Positions 26,926 through 36,114 are shown, counted from the stretch's first letter. The stretch: DNA of 49,065 bases from Paludibacteraceae bacterium (GCA_024400125.1 JAKSNG010000014.1:1-49065); one strand, 5' to 3'. Made by a program: numbers and translations. Notes: generated from the letters alone by a model not told the origin.

Positions 26926-27725
26926 TGGATTGGTGGGAGGCACTTATATTAGGTATCATACAAGGATTAACGGAATTTTTGCCCGTTTCTTCTTCTGGAC
27001 ATTTAGAGATTGGACAAGCCCTATTAGGAACAGCAAGTGAAGAAAACCTCACTTTTGCTATTGTTGTACACACCGCAACTGTACTTTCCACATTAGTCAT
27101 TCTCTGGAAAGAGGTGGCACAGCTTTTCAAAGGTACCTTCACTGTCAAACAGTGGAATAACGAAAAAAATTATGTAGCCAAGATTGCGGTCTCTATGATT
27201 CCCGTTTTTATTGTAGGGATGTTCTTCAAGGACCAAGTTGAAGCGTTCTTCGGGAATGGTCTTACCTTGGTGGGTATATGCTTACTCATTACAGCATTAT
27301 TACTGTGGTTGAGTGAGTTCTTAACTAAACGCATGCACACACAAGGCCATCAAGTGACCTATCGAGATGCGTTCATCATTGGTTGCGCACAAATGATTGC
27401 AGTGCTACCCGGTCTAAGCCGCAGCGGAACAACTATCGCTACAGGACTTTTATGTGGCGTTAAAAAAGAAGAAGTCGCTAAATTCTCCTTCTTGATGGTG
27501 CTAATTCCTATTTTAGGAGAAGTTTTTCTCAATGTGTTGGATTTATTGCAAGGAGAAGCAACTATGAACATTGGTCTTGTACCCATAGTAGTTGGATTTA
27601 TAGGCGCCTTTGTGACCGGTTGCTTAGCATGCCGATTTATGATTGACATTGTTCGTCGTCAAAAACTGATATACTTTGCCATCTATTGTGCCATCGTAGG
27701 TATAGTGGCTATTTGCATAGGATAA
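26925..27725 (+). CDS. uppP: Undecaprenyl-diphosphatase (bacitracin resistance family)
   Basis: A 266-residue polytopic membrane phosphatase that recycles undecaprenyl diphosphate for peptidoglycan and other envelope polymers. Signature segments are [18 protein letters not shown] near the N-terminus and [18 protein letters not shown] (about 157-174). The family is classically linked to bacitracin tolerance. It has TAATG overlaps with genes on both sides. Confidence 0.95.
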   Translation: MDWWEALILGIIQGLTEFLPVSSSGHLEIGQALLGTASEENLTFAIVVHTATVLSTLVILWKEVAQLFKGTFTVKQWNNEKNYVAKIAVSMIPVFIVGMFFKDQVEAFFGNGLTLVGICLLITALLLWLSEFLTKRMHTQGHQVTYRDAFIIGCAQMIAVLPGLSRSGTTIATGLLCGVKKEEVAKFSFLMVLIPILGEVFLNVLDLLQGEATMNIGLVPIVVGFIGAFVTGCLACRFMIDIVRRQKLIYFAIYCAIVGIVAICIG

Positions 27726-28426
27726 TGGATTTTGTAGAAGGGGAAATATTGGCGTTTGATAAACCTTATCATTGGACAAGTTTTGATGTAGTAGGTAAGA
27801 CACGCTGGTTATTGTGTCACCACTTACACACCAAGAAATTAAAAGTTGGACACACAGGGACATTAGATCCCTTGGCCACAGGTGTTGTTGTTGTTTGTAC
27901 GGGCAAAAAGACCAAACTCATTAGCCAACTTCAATACGATACTAAGGAGTATGTCGCAACCCTGCAACTGGGGGCAACCACCCCTTCTTTTGATTTGGAA
28001 AAAGAGATTGACTATACCTACCCTACGGCTCACATCAATCGCGCATTAGTAGATGCTACAATACCCTCTTTCTTAGGCGAACAATGGCAAGTTCCTCCTG
28101 CTTTTTCTGCTTGTAAAGTGGATGGCAAAAGAGCATACGAATTAGCACGCAAAGGTGAAGAAGTGGAGCTCAAACCTAAGTTGTTAGTTATTGACGAGAT
28201 AGAAGTTCTCGCCTTTGACGAAACTAATATGCAACTAACCTTACGAGTAGTGTGCTCCAAAGGAACATATATACGCGCTTTAGCACGAGATATTGGTCAA
28301 AAACTAAATAGCGGCGCACACTTAATTGCACTACGTCGCACACGCGTAGGAAACATACACGTTGAAGAGTGCATGAACTTTGAACAATTTGAACAATTAC
28401 TAAATAATGAAACTCAGTCAATTTAA
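27725..28426 (+). CDS. truB: tRNA pseudouridine-55 synthase
   Basis: A 233-residue enzyme that makes pseudouridine 55 in the tRNA T-loop. The catalytic Asp is in HTGTLDPLATGV; YELARKGEEVEL and CSKGTYIRALARDIG are further family motifs. The ATG at 27725 overlaps the uppP stop (TAATG) and fits the family start GEILAFDKP. The upstream in-frame start is inside uppP and adds non-family residues. It overlaps queA by 20 bp. Confidence 0.95.
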   Translation: MDFVEGEILAFDKPYHWTSFDVVGKTRWLLCHHLHTKKLKVGHTGTLDPLATGVVVVCTGKKTKLISQLQYDTKEYVATLQLGATTPSFDLEKEIDYTYPTAHINRALVDATIPSFLGEQWQVPPAFSACKVDGKRAYELARKGEEVELKPKLLVIDEIEVLAFDETNMQLTLRVVCSKGTYIRALARDIGQKLNSGAHLIALRRTRVGNIHVEECMNFEQFEQLLNNETQSI

Positions 28427-29510
28427 ATTCAAACTCCCTGATGAACTGATTGCTCAGTATCCGTCCGTGTATCCAGAAGATGCGCGCATGCTTGTATTAC
28501 ACCGCAAAACGGGTAAAATCGAACATAAGTTGGTGCGTGATACTGTTGAGTATTTTGATGAAGGAGACTTGTTTATCTTTAATGACACCAAGATTTTCCC
28601 TGCGCGTCTCTATGGTAAAAAAGAAAAGACTTTAGCTAATATTGAGATTTTCCTATTGCGTGAATTGAATGCAGAGACACGCTATTGGGATGTGTTGGTA
28701 GATCCTGCTCGTAAGATTCGTATCGGCAATAAACTATTCTTTGATGAGGACCCCACCATTGTCGCTGAAGTTGTGGATAACACCACTTCTCGTGGACGAA
28801 CCATCCGCTTCCTATCCGACTATTCGCATGACGAACTGACCAAACGGCTCTACGAATTAGGAATCACTCCACTGCCTAAATATATCCGTCGTCCAATGGA
28901 CGAAGAGACCAAAGCTGCTTATGACGAAGCTTTCCGTGGTCAAGATGTCAAAGAAATGGATGAAGAACGCTATCAATCTATTTTCGCAGAAAACACCGGT
29001 GCCGTAGCTGCTCCTGCTTCATCATTGCACTTCTCCAAACAATTGCTCAAGCGCATGGAAATTGTTGGAGTAGATGCCATGACACTGACTTCTCATGTAG
29101 GATTAGGTAATTTCAAGCCTGTCGATGTCGAAGATTTGATGAAGCATAAAGTGGATTCTGAGCAAGTGATTGTGAAGAAACCATTGGTGGATCGCGTGGA
29201 TATCGCGCATGCAAATCGCAAACGTGTCTGCGCTGTAGGCACAGAAGTAATGCGCGCTTTGGAGCATGTGGCTGGAACGGATGGCAAACTTAAAGAGTAC
29301 AACGGCTGGACCAATAAGTTTATTTACCCACCCTATACTTTCACCGTCGCTAATGCTTTCTTCTGCAATTTCTACATGCCTCTCTCCAGCCAATTACTAC
29401 AAGTCGCAGCCTTTGGTGGATTTGAAAATGTGATGGCGGCTTACAAAGAGGCTATCAAGAAAGGATACCACTTTGGCGATTACGGTGACGCAATGCTCAT
29501 CGTAGACTAA
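28407..29510 (+). CDS. queA: S-adenosylmethionine:tRNA ribosyltransferase-isomerase
   Basis: A 367-residue enzyme of queuosine synthesis that transfers and isomerises the ribosyl part of SAM onto preQ1-tRNA. Typical segments are FKFKLPDELIAQYP at the start, FNDTKIFPARL, and LTSHVGLGNFKPV. It overlaps truB by 20 bp and ung by TAATG, so tRNA modification genes and ung form one transcription unit. Confidence 0.95.
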   Translation: MKLSQFKFKLPDELIAQYPSVYPEDARMLVLHRKTGKIEHKLVRDTVEYFDEGDLFIFNDTKIFPARLYGKKEKTLANIEIFLLRELNAETRYWDVLVDPARKIRIGNKLFFDEDPTIVAEVVDNTTSRGRTIRFLSDYSHDELTKRLYELGITPLPKYIRRPMDEETKAAYDEAFRGQDVKEMDEERYQSIFAENTGAVAAPASSLHFSKQLLKRMEIVGVDAMTLTSHVGLGNFKPVDVEDLMKHKVDSEQVIVKKPLVDRVDIAHANRKRVCAVGTEVMRALEHVAGTDGKLKEYNGWTNKFIYPPYTFTVANAFFCNFYMPLSSQLLQVAAFGGFENVMAAYKEAIKKGYHFGDYGDAMLIVD

Positions 29511-30172
29511 TGGACGTACGAATAGACGATAGTTGGAAGACTGTTCTTCAACCCGAATTTGATAAACCATATTTTGAGTTGTTGACATCGTTTGTGCGGC
29601 ATGAATACCAAACCAAACAATGTTTTCCTCCTGCGCGACTCATCTTTAATGCTTTCGACTCGTGCCCTTTTGATAGGGTACGAGTTGTCATTATTGGACA
29701 AGACCCCTATCACGATGTCGGACAAGCTCATGGTTTATGCTTTTCCGTCAATGAAGGCGTAGAAATACCCCCTTCGTTAGCCAATATCTACAAAGAACTG
29801 AATAGAGACTTAGGTAAACCTATCCCTTCTTCGGGAAACCTGCAATCGTGGACACAGCAAGGTGTTCTCTTGCTCAATGCCACACTAACGGTCGAAGCAC
29901 ATCGACCTGGTAGTCACCAAAACAAAGGGTGGGAAGAGTTAACCGATGCCGCCATACAAGCGCTCAATAAGCAACGCGAACATATCGTTTACCTATTATG
30001 GGGAAGTTATGCACAGCGAAAAGGACAATATATAGACCGTCGTAAGAACTTAGTACTGACTGCTCCCCATCCAAGTCCGTTGAGTGCGTATCGAGGATTT
30101 ATTGGATGCGGACATTTCTCGGCAGCCAACCGCTACCTGCAGTCGCACAATATACCACCTATCTTGTGGTAA
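29510..30172 (+). CDS. ung: Uracil-DNA glycosylase, family 1
   Basis: A 220-residue enzyme that removes uracil from DNA. The catalytic loop GQDPYHDVGQAHGLCFSV contains Asp65, and the C-terminal HPSPLSAYRGFIGCGHFS holds the conserved His. It is the last gene of the run that begins at DUF2795. Its stop codon directly abuts the polA stop on the other strand (0 bp between genes). Confidence 0.96.
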   Translation: MDVRIDDSWKTVLQPEFDKPYFELLTSFVRHEYQTKQCFPPARLIFNAFDSCPFDRVRVVIIGQDPYHDVGQAHGLCFSVNEGVEIPPSLANIYKELNRDLGKPIPSSGNLQSWTQQGVLLLNATLTVEAHRPGSHQNKGWEELTDAAIQALNKQREHIVYLLWGSYAQRKGQYIDRRKNLVLTAPHPSPLSAYRGFIGCGHFSAANRYLQSHNIPPILW

Positions 30173-32482
30173 TTAGTGGGCGTCAAACCAGTTCTTACCT
30201 ACGCCACATTCAGCAATCAATGGCACCGTCAGGTGTACCACGTTTTCCATCTCACTCACTACAATCTGTTTGGCTTCATCAACCTGTTCAATCGGTATAT
30301 TGAAGTTCAATTCGTCATGTACTTGCATAATCATACGGTTAGGCAAACGTTTGTCAATCGCCACCATAGCCATCTTAATAATATCCGCTGCGGTACCTTG
30401 TATGGGTGAATTGACGGCATTGCGCTCGGCAAACGAACGAACAGTACCATTTTGTGAGTTAATATCTGGCAAGAAACGTTTGCGACCAAAAAGCGTCTCA
30501 ACATAACCATGCTCACGTGCAAACTGTTTCTGTTTTTCGATGAAATCGATAACTTTGGGGAATGCGGCAAAATACTCGTCAATCAAACTCTTAGCCTCCG
30601 TACGCGAACAATCCAACTGCTGCGCTAAACCAAATGCCGAGATACCATATATGATACCAAAATTAGCCGTTTTAGCACGGCGACGTTGATCTTTGGTAAC
30701 CTCTTGAATGGGTACTCCAAAAATCTTTGCTGCCGTTGCCGCGTGAATATCTTGTCCTTGTTGGAAAGCCGCCAATAGATGAGGATCTTGCGACATGTGT
30801 GCCATCAAACGCAGCTCAATTTGTGAATAGTCCGCACTAAGGAATAGGCAGCCTTCATCCGCTATCACGGCTTGTCTTATGAGTTGACCTCGTTCCGACC
30901 GAATAGGTAGATTCTGCAGATTAGGATTGGATGAAGATAAACGACCAGTCGCTGTCACCATCTGATTATATGTGGTATGAATCTTTCCCGTAGCAGGGTT
31001 GATATAAGATGGCAATGGAGCAACGTATGTAGAGATAAGTTTCTTGAGTTCACGTTGGTCTAAAATCTTCCCCACAATAGGATGTTTATCTTTTAGACCT
31101 TGCAGCACTTCCTCACTCGTTGAATATTGTCCGTTCTTCGATTTCTTCGCCTTGGTATCTAATCGCATTTGCTCAAAAAGCAAGTCACCCACTTGTCTCG
31201 GAGAATTGATATTAAGGTTTGTTCCTGCTAATTGATAAATCTCTTGCTCTATGGTTTCTAACTCGGCGGTTAACTGTCGTTCGGCATTTTGTAGCATCGC
31301 TACATCAAACCGCACCCCCGCTTTTTCCATATTGCGCAACACGGACACTAATGGCAGTTCAACTTCGTTGTACAAGTTCCATAATGATGCATCCTTTTTC
31401 AATGCGTCCCAATCAGGCATCTTATAGGGATTGAAAGCAACCTCCGGATTTAATAGATATTGACAAAGACGATTCTCAACAGTGTCGTATGTCGGTGTGG
31501 CTTGTTGCTGTGCTGCAGGTTGTATATCGGCATCCAATGCGGCAAACATATCCAATGTGGCTTCCGCTGGAGCAGACTTTTTCTTTTTCTCAGGCTGCTT
31601 GGGAGCAGACTCCGTTGCACGAGTCGGAAAATGCTTCAACAACGAATAAAATTCCAAATCCTCGTAGATAGTGGTCAACTGATCATAGTTGCGGTCTTTG
31701 ATAAGTAACTCATTTTCGTCCAATTCAACGGGAACATCCGTACGAATAGTGGCTAAGAATTTAGAGAAACGAATATTTTCGACTTGCTCCTCTATCTTCG
31801 TTTTTAACGCCCCCTTCAGTTCATCCGTATGGGCTAATAAATTCTCAATCGTACCATAAGTAGTTAACAACTGTATAGCCGTCTTTTCGCCCACTCCTCG
31901 ACAACCTGGTATATTATCCGACGCGTCTCCCATCAACCCTAATAAATCAATCACTTGTGACTTATCTTGCAAGCCATATTTAGCGCACACCTCCGCCGGT
32001 CCCATTTGCTCAAACCCACCCGTGTGGCGAGGACGATACATGTGTATGCGCTCCGTCACCAGTTGTCCATAATCCTTGTCTGGCGTCGCCATATACACTT
32101 CAAAACCTGCTTGTTCTGCCTTGTTAGCCAATGTGCCTATCACATCGTCTGCCTCAAACCCTGCCACCTCAATGGCGGGGATATTCATAGCATGCAAAAT
32201 CGTTTGAATAATAGGTACCGCTTTGCGTATATCTTCTGGTGTCTCAGGACGTTGAGCTTTGTATTGCTCAAATGCCTCATGACGGAAAGTTCCGCCGTGA
32301 GGATCAAACGCTACCGCTAAATGGGTTGGCTTGAGGCGCTTAATCAAATCTTCCATAGTCACCACAAAACCAAATACCGCAGACGTATTTTCGCCCTTCG
32401 AATTCATTCGTGGCGCTTTGATAAAAGCATAGTATGCGCGAAATATCATCGCATAAGCATCTATAAGAAGTAAGGTTTTCAT
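30173..32482 (-). CDS. polA: DNA polymerase I lacking a recognisable 3'-5' exonuclease domain
   Basis: A 769-residue polymerase. The N-terminal 5' nuclease (about 1-290) has LLLIDAYAMIFRAYYAF and LLGLMGDASDNIPGCRGVGEKTA. The polymerase domain (from about 370) has motif A LSADYSQIELRLMAHM, motif B RRAKTANFGIIYG and motif C MQVHDEL. Between them is only a Lys/Ala/Pro-rich linker (KKKKSAPAEA, about 299) and about 60 residues. Bacteroidales Pol I usually runs to roughly 930-950 residues with a proofreading domain there; none of its acidic exonuclease motifs is visible. I chose the ATG at 32482, eight bases after the promoter box. Confidence 0.93.
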   Translation of the reverse strand: MKTLLLIDAYAMIFRAYYAFIKAPRMNSKGENTSAVFGFVVTMEDLIKRLKPTHLAVAFDPHGGTFRHEAFEQYKAQRPETPEDIRKAVPIIQTILHAMNIPAIEVAGFEADDVIGTLANKAEQAGFEVYMATPDKDYGQLVTERIHMYRPRHTGGFEQMGPAEVCAKYGLQDKSQVIDLLGLMGDASDNIPGCRGVGEKTAIQLLTTYGTIENLLAHTDELKGALKTKIEEQVENIRFSKFLATIRTDVPVELDENELLIKDRNYDQLTTIYEDLEFYSLLKHFPTRATESAPKQPEKKKKSAPAEATLDMFAALDADIQPAAQQQATPTYDTVENRLCQYLLNPEVAFNPYKMPDWDALKKDASLWNLYNEVELPLVSVLRNMEKAGVRFDVAMLQNAERQLTAELETIEQEIYQLAGTNLNINSPRQVGDLLFEQMRLDTKAKKSKNGQYSTSEEVLQGLKDKHPIVGKILDQRELKKLISTYVAPLPSYINPATGKIHTTYNQMVTATGRLSSSNPNLQNLPIRSERGQLIRQAVIADEGCLFLSADYSQIELRLMAHMSQDPHLLAAFQQGQDIHAATAAKIFGVPIQEVTKDQRRRAKTANFGIIYGISAFGLAQQLDCSRTEAKSLIDEYFAAFPKVIDFIEKQKQFAREHGYVETLFGRKRFLPDINSQNGTVRSFAERNAVNSPIQGTAADIIKMAMVAIDKRLPNRMIMQVHDELNFNIPIEQVDEAKQIVVSEMENVVHLTVPLIAECGVGKNWFDAH

Positions 32483-32490
32483 AGTGACTG

Positions 32491-32522
32491 CAAAAGTACT
32501 ACTTTTTTTTGATATACGCAAA
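32491..32522 (-). promoter_or_regulatory. Promoter of polA
   Basis: On the minus strand, TTTG (32519-32522), spacer CGTATATCAAAAAAAAGTAG and TACTTTTG (32491-32498), then CAGTCACT and ATG. The leader is only a few bases. It belongs to the A-tract group. Confidence 0.85.
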
Positions 32523-32580
32523 TTATTTTCCGCTTTTTGTCCTAAAAATAATCAGTTTTCTGTGGAAAAATACAAATTTA

Positions 32581-32612
32581 TTTGTATATTTGAAAAAAAA
32601 TTATTACCTTTG
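32581..32612 (+). promoter_or_regulatory. Promoter of the zinc-finger/miaA/aroA run
   Basis: TTTG (32581-32584), a 20-bp spacer and TACCTTTG (32605-32612). It is the only strong promoter found before the eight-gene run ending at 39309. The ATG is at 32640. Confidence 0.82.
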
Positions 32613-32639
32613 CAGCGGAAACTATAAATAGCAAATACT

Positions 32640-33119
32640 ATGGCAGACATCTCAACTTGTTTATGCCGCAAATGCGGAGCTAAAATCCCATTCACGGGCG
32701 ATGCTGTTTCTAAGCATTACGAGAAATTTCACTTCTCCGAATGGACTGTGAATAAAGACCTCATGAAACGAATGCCTAAAGCCTTTGTTGTCGATAACTC
32801 CAAAGATGTGCGGACACCAGAAAACGTGCGAAAAGCCGTGGCGAAAGAGGCGGAAGATAACAAGCCCATCGTCCCCGATGACACACCGGAAATAACCCAA
32901 AAACGGGAGGCTAACAAGGACAATATCATGGCGCGACTAACCAAATGTGCAGATAAACTGCCTTATAAACCGAAAGAACCGTTTATTTGCGAATGTTGCG
33001 GTAAGGCTACCAATGTGGGGATGAACATCACGTGCTCGCGCGAACGTTTCACACTCTGCTATGCCTGCTATAATGCCACACGTCTGGCTATCCCGCATAA
33101 AACAAGAGAAATGAAATAA
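32640..33119 (+). CDS. Uncharacterised protein with two putative zinc-binding modules
   Basis: A 159-residue protein I cannot assign to a named family. The N-terminus has a C2H2-like pattern: C9-x2-C12 then H26-x4-H31. The C-terminus has a zinc-ribbon-like pattern: C117-x2-C120 and C140-x2-C143, with C119 and C132 as extra cysteines. A charged linker rich in Lys, Glu and Pro separates them. Such modules often bind nucleic acid or proteins. It is the first gene of the run and is followed after 2 bp by a nucleosidase-like gene. Confidence 0.7.
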   Translation: MADISTCLCRKCGAKIPFTGDAVSKHYEKFHFSEWTVNKDLMKRMPKAFVVDNSKDVRTPENVRKAVAKEAEDNKPIVPDDTPEITQKREANKDNIMARLTKCADKLPYKPKEPFICECCGKATNVGMNITCSRERFTLCYACYNATRLAIPHKTREMK

Positions 33120-33121
33120 CT

Positions 33122-33604
33122 ATGGAACATTACATCTTAATTGCAGAAGAAGGCGAACGCGAATTGGTCGCTAAGTATCTTCCTGGATGCGACTGGCCGA
33201 TTATCATCACCGGCGTAGGAGCGATCAACATCATCCGTGCGTTGCGCGATGTACCACGCGATGCCGAAGTCATCAACATCGGCTATGCTGGAAGCGCAAA
33301 TTTCGATATCGGTACACTGGTCGAAGTGACCGAATCACGACTCAACCACCCCAATGTCACGTACCCCGAAGCCGTACTCAAACTGGACTCGATGGATGAC
33401 GGACTATACCCTATCGCCGACCGAAAAGCCATCTGCTATTCCAACTGCGATTTTGTGCTGCAATCGGACTATAAAGATTGTGTCTTTGATATGGAATTAG
33501 CCTTCATCGCAGCACAAGGATTTACACGATGCAAAGCGCTGAAACTCGTGAGCGATAACCTCAGTCTGCACGCGTACCACGAACTGACACATGGCGTTGA
33601 ATGA
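33122..33604 (+). CDS. Short nucleoside phosphorylase/nucleosidase-like protein
   Basis: A 160-residue protein resembling the PNP/MTA-SAH nucleosidase superfamily: N-terminal YILIAEEGER, the INIGYAGS phosphate/ribose loop, VFDMELAFIAAQG matching the (V)DME ribose-binding segment, and KLVSDNLS matching the catalytic SD(N) Asp. Family members are usually about 230 residues, so this is a reduced form. The substrate could be a methylthioadenosine- or futalosine-like nucleoside, but this is not determinable here. The following gene starts 16 bp downstream. Confidence 0.7.
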   Translation: MEHYILIAEEGERELVAKYLPGCDWPIIITGVGAINIIRALRDVPRDAEVINIGYAGSANFDIGTLVEVTESRLNHPNVTYPEAVLKLDSMDDGLYPIADRKAICYSNCDFVLQSDYKDCVFDMELAFIAAQGFTRCKALKLVSDNLSLHAYHELTHGVE

Positions 33605-33619
33605 TTTTATTTATAACTT

Positions 33620-34177
33620 ATGATATACAAAATTACTTTCTCGTGTGAGGAAGGTGACACCAACTTCCGCCGCGTATTTAAGGCTGATTCGGAGTCCACA
33701 TTCTTAGACTTACACAAAGCCATTTTGGCTTCTGTACAATATCCCGATGATCAGATGACATCGTTCTTTATGTGTAACGACCGCTGGGAAAAAGAGCAAG
33801 AAGTGACACTCGTGCCTATGGCTTCTAATTTTGAGTATGACAACATGGTCATGGAGGACACGCGACTCAGCGACCTGCTTGAAGAACAAGGGCAGCGACT
33901 CATCTACATTTTTGACCCTATGTTCGAACGCTACTTCTTTGGCTCGCTCAAGGAAATTATTCCTGGCGCAATGGATGGCATAGAATGTGTCGAGAATACT
34001 GGCAAAGCACCACAACAACTACAGACCGAAGACCCTAACGCAGGCATCGTCGGTAAAGATGGTAAAGCAGATTGGGAAACCGACGAAAACTTCTACGGCG
34101 ATAGCCAATACGACGACGGCGACATCGACATGGAAGGTTTCCAAGACCTCAGTTTTGATGACGGATCGATGTTCTAA
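33620..34177 (+). CDS. Plasmid pRiA4b ORF-3-like / IS1096 passenger-like protein
   Basis: A 185-residue acidic protein. The N-terminal half (MIYKITFSCEEGDTNFRRVF to about FYFGS) resembles the pRiA4b ORF-3 family, often annotated as IS1096 passenger TnpR-like, a name without proven function. The C-terminal third is very Asp-rich (DDGDIDMEGF). In Bacteroidales such a gene commonly precedes miaA. It overlaps miaA by 20 bp. No transposase or inverted repeats are present, so it is not evidence of a mobile element. Confidence 0.8.
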   Translation: MIYKITFSCEEGDTNFRRVFKADSESTFLDLHKAILASVQYPDDQMTSFFMCNDRWEKEQEVTLVPMASNFEYDNMVMEDTRLSDLLEEQGQRLIYIFDPMFERYFFGSLKEIIPGAMDGIECVENTGKAPQQLQTEDPNAGIVGKDGKADWETDENFYGDSQYDDGDIDMEGFQDLSFDDGSMF

Positions 34178-35126
34178 CACGTTATTGGTGCTCGTGGGAG
34201 CCACTGGCGTCGGTAAAACAGACCTCAGTATCCGTCTTGCTCAGCACTACTCATGCCCCATCATCAACGCGGACTCGCGACAGATTTACCGCGAACTACC
34301 TATCGGAACCGCCGCCCCTACGGAACAAGAGCAAGCTTGCGCTACCCATTATTTCGTTGGCAATAAATCGATTACCGATAGTTATAATGCAGGACAATAC
34401 GAACGAGACGTGCTCACGCTGTTAGACTCGCTTTGGAGCAAGCATTCGGTAGTGATCATGACGGGAGGGAGTATGCTGTACGTAGATGCTGTATGCTATG
34501 GCTTAGATGCTATACCAGAGGTACCGACCGTTATCCGCGAACAGGTCAATCAGCAGTATGAGCAATACGGACTTGAGTGGCTGCAAGCACAGGTGCAACA
34601 ACTCGACCCACTCTACTGGCAAAATGCAGACCAAGCCAATCCGCAGCGGTTGAAGCACTGCCTGGAAGTGACCTTAGTTGCGAAGCGACCCTACTCGTCT
34701 TTTCGTCAAATGGGTGTCATGGGCGAACGCGATAAACAGCTCACACACCGCAATTTCCGAATTGTGAAAGTAGGATTAGAGCGTCCACGAGAAGAACTCT
34801 ACCAACGCATCAATACCCGCGTGGAGCAGATGTTAGACCTCGGATTAGAAGAAGAAGCCCGAACGGTCTATCCGCATAAGCACCTTAATAGTCTGCAAAC
34901 AGTAGGATACCGCGAACTATTCGCTTACTTCGATGGACAAACAAGCCGTGAAGAAGCTATACGATTGATTAAACAGAACTCGAGACACTATGCCAAAAGA
35001 CAATTGACTTGGCTTCGTGCCGACACAACAATACATTGGCTTGATGCCAATATGGATTATGACAAAGCATTGGACATTATTGATGGTTGGTTGCATGCTG
35101 ATGGCTTGCTCCAACAAAACAGTTGA
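34158..35126 (+). CDS. miaA: tRNA dimethylallyltransferase
   Basis: A 322-residue enzyme that adds a dimethylallyl group to A37 of tRNAs. The P-loop GATGVGKT spans residues 14-21, with INADSRQIYREL and TGGSMLYVDA following. I chose the ATG at 34158 (MTDRCSN), which overlaps the previous gene by 20 bp; the long in-frame upstream extension lies inside that gene and is not family sequence. The last 68 bp overlap the start of the lipoprotein gene. Confidence 0.94.
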   Translation: MTDRCSNTLLVLVGATGVGKTDLSIRLAQHYSCPIINADSRQIYRELPIGTAAPTEQEQACATHYFVGNKSITDSYNAGQYERDVLTLLDSLWSKHSVVIMTGGSMLYVDAVCYGLDAIPEVPTVIREQVNQQYEQYGLEWLQAQVQQLDPLYWQNADQANPQRLKHCLEVTLVAKRPYSSFRQMGVMGERDKQLTHRNFRIVKVGLERPREELYQRINTRVEQMLDLGLEEEARTVYPHKHLNSLQTVGYRELFAYFDGQTSREEAIRLIKQNSRHYAKRQLTWLRADTTIHWLDANMDYDKALDIIDGWLHADGLLQQNS

Positions 35127-36114
35127 CTTTAAGTTTACTCCCGAACAACCACGTGCTGGTGAGTCGGTTGTCTTCACCAATCTATCTACTGGCGGAGAAG
35201 CGTGGGCTTGGACGTTTGGTGACGCCTCCACTTCATCTTCTAAAAACCCCTCTCACACCTACCGACAACCCGGCAAATATGTGGTCATACTCAAAGTTGA
35301 TGACAAGTCTTCCCTTACCAAAACCGCCGAGATAACGGTTTATGACACCATCCCTAACTTCACTTGCTCTGTGGAGAAAGCGGACTCTGCGGGACTGTCC
35401 ATCTATCAGAATGTGACTTTTATCGCACAAGTATATAACCCCTATAAATACCCTGTGCAATACGCGTGGAGTATTCCCGACGATGTTGCCTATACCGCTG
35501 TCAGCAAAACCAATACGGCGGACACCTGGACGGTCTATTTTCACAAAGCAGCCAAAGACGTCCCCATTTATTTAGAGGTCATACTGGATGGCAAACTGAC
35601 CGATGTCGCACGTTACTACACCGTCCACGACATGCCCGCTGCAGCCGTGCTGATAGAGACCGCAGACGGACAAACCTACCGCAGACGCATCTATGGCAAT
35701 CGCGCCGAAGATAGACAACCTATCGACTATCCCGAAGGCTTACAGATACTGAAGCAGATGCAGGACACGTTCCAACTCTACAATGAGCATGCCTATTACT
35801 TGTCCGAATTGCAGACTGAGTTACCTAACCTGTTGGGTTTTAAGATTGTGTCCCGCAAAATCTATGCCCGCACAACGGAAGGTCTATGCGTCGCTAATCT
35901 GCCCGAAGCGGAGAACTTAGTGGTCGTGGACGCCGCCGTACCACAAGCACTGACCACTGATGTTGTCAATAATCGCTTTTATTGGGCGAACGAAAATGGT
36001 GTGTGGTACATGCCACTTATCAATTCACAGAATAATCAATTCACAACCGAACCCATTCTCTTAGACAGTATGACGAATGTGGTTAAGTTGGCTATAGATA
36101 CTCAAGCACGATGA
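35059..36114 (+). CDS. PKD-domain lipoprotein
   Basis: A 351-residue lipoprotein with the signal peptide MTKHWTLLMVGCMLMAC (lipobox LMAC, Cys17). A PKD domain (about 25-95) carries WTFGDAS and the SHTYRQPGKYVVILKV pattern. The C-terminal part is of unknown type, possibly a second beta-rich domain. PKD domains usually mediate carbohydrate or protein binding at the surface. The entire signal peptide is encoded in another frame of the miaA 3' end (68-bp overlap). It overlaps the next gene as ATGA. Confidence 0.82.
   Translation: MTKHWTLLMVGCMLMACSNKTVDFKFTPEQPRAGESVVFTNLSTGGEAWAWTFGDASTSSSKNPSHTYRQPGKYVVILKVDDKSSLTKTAEITVYDTIPNFTCSVEKADSAGLSIYQNVTFIAQVYNPYKYPVQYAWSIPDDVAYTAVSKTNTADTWTVYFHKAAKDVPIYLEVILDGKLTDVARYYTVHDMPAAAVLIETADGQTYRRRIYGNRAEDRQPIDYPEGLQILKQMQDTFQLYNEHAYYLSELQTELPNLLGFKIVSRKIYARTTEGLCVANLPEAENLVVVDAAVPQALTTDVVNNRFYWANENGVWYMPLINSQNNQFTTEPILLDSMTNVVKLAIDTQAR

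Noticed and set aside
27686..27724. Upstream start for truB
   Set aside because: It lies inside uppP and adds residues not found in TruB; ATG 27725 overlaps the uppP stop in the same TAATG style as its neighbours.
33620..34177. Insertion-sequence gene, from the IS1096 passenger-like label
   Set aside because: No transposase, terminal inverted repeats or target duplication; the family name is historical and the gene sits in a stable operon.
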